Positions 5,014 through 5,150 of a stretch of 5,150 bases of DNA are shown piece after piece. Each line of letters opens with the position of its first letter. The first letter of the stretch is position 1. The position numbers were made by a program, and so were the translations under genes. The notes beneath the pieces were generated by a model, which searched no databases, had not been told where the DNA came from, and worked only from the letters and a program-made list of their open reading frames with translations. The stretch is from an uncultured Capnocytophaga sp. (GTDB taxonomy: Bacteria > Bacteroidota > Bacteroidia > Flavobacteriales > Flavobacteriaceae), in assembly GCF_938029845.1 (NCBI RefSeq), contig NZ_CALHGG010000151.1, forward strand, positions 1 to 5,150, given 5' to 3'.

Positions 5014-5150
5014 TTAAACGTGTTTAAACTTTTTGAGGAACTTGGGGATAAACCCTAATAGGAGCATTCCAATCCAAGTTACATCAAGATACTTGTATCT
5101 CATTATCAAACCTTTATATCCGTCAAGCCAACCATTTGCTTGTTCAATTT
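5014..5150 (-). mobile_element. C-terminal end of a probable IS5-type DDE transposase (partial)
   Basis: The frame is open from the right edge of the window to TAA 5014-5016, giving the last 44 residues of a protein. It begins IEQANGWLDGYKGLIMRY, continues with YLDVTWIGMLLLGFIPK and ends KKFKHV. This matches the end of IS5/IS4-like DDE transposases, which carry the catalytic Glu in an E-x-x-x-x-W-x-D-x-F/Y-K/R-x-L-I-x-R-Y/F motif, followed by an aromatic-rich stretch and a hydrophobic helix. The Glu here is residue 2 of the visible part. The exact IS group and its terminal inverted repeat cannot be set, because only one end is present. The stop codon is separated from the lipoprotein ATG by a single T, so the IS end probably lies within or next to the start of that gene. 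IS transcription could drive the lipoprotein gene. Confidence 0.6.

Noticed and set aside
1..5150. CRISPR arrays, tRNA genes, riboswitches and attachment sites
   Set aside because: I saw no regularly spaced direct repeats, no tRNA-like cloverleaf, no riboswitch core and no duplicated ends in the window.

Overview
The window looks like a piece of an AT-rich Bacteroidota chromosome, most likely a flavobacterial relative such as Capnocytophaga. The evidence is the form of the 5S rRNA end, the lack of Shine-Dalgarno sequences, the A/T-rich leaders before start codons, several signal-peptide or lipoprotein starts of the MKK type, and a possible TAnnTTTG promoter element. The genus is an inference; nothing in the window fixes it.

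Layout. Positions 1-86 hold the 3' part of a 5S rRNA gene on the plus strand, so a ribosomal RNA operon ends here. A strong intrinsic terminator follows at 91-125. From about 200 to 550 there is a decayed plus-strand gene whose reading moves between two frames. From 622 to the right edge every gene is on the minus strand, so transcription runs from right to left. In that direction the order is: the C-terminal end of a probable IS5-type transposase (5014-5150); a lipoprotein with MORN/YwqK-like repeats (4161-5012) and a frame-broken C-terminal tail (4042-4160); a small three-helix membrane protein (3671-3991); a small lipoprotein (3042-3530); the remnant of another gene end (2845-2988); a secreted protein with a C-terminal bacterial SH3 domain (2132-2788); a secreted protein of unknown family (1369-2091); and two tandem, related membrane-anchored beta-domain proteins (996-1361 and 622-999) that overlap by ATGA.

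How the genes may work together. The last four minus-strand genes (2788 down to 622) are tightly packed, with gaps of 40 bp, 7 bp and a 4-bp overlap, so they are probably one operon. All encode exported or membrane-anchored proteins. None has an enzyme motif that I recognise. The region is an accessory island beside an rRNA operon: small envelope proteins, paralogous duplication, broken genes and an insertion sequence end. This resembles places where orphan immunity genes of interbacterial toxins collect, and the MORN/YwqK-like lipoprotein fits that idea. No toxin gene is visible, so the role is inference only.

The most informative detail is the tail of the MORN-like gene. Past its stop codon, coding sequence continues for about 40 codons if three single-base homopolymer indels are corrected. 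The 283-residue product is therefore probably a truncated version of a longer protein, or the sequence has errors there.
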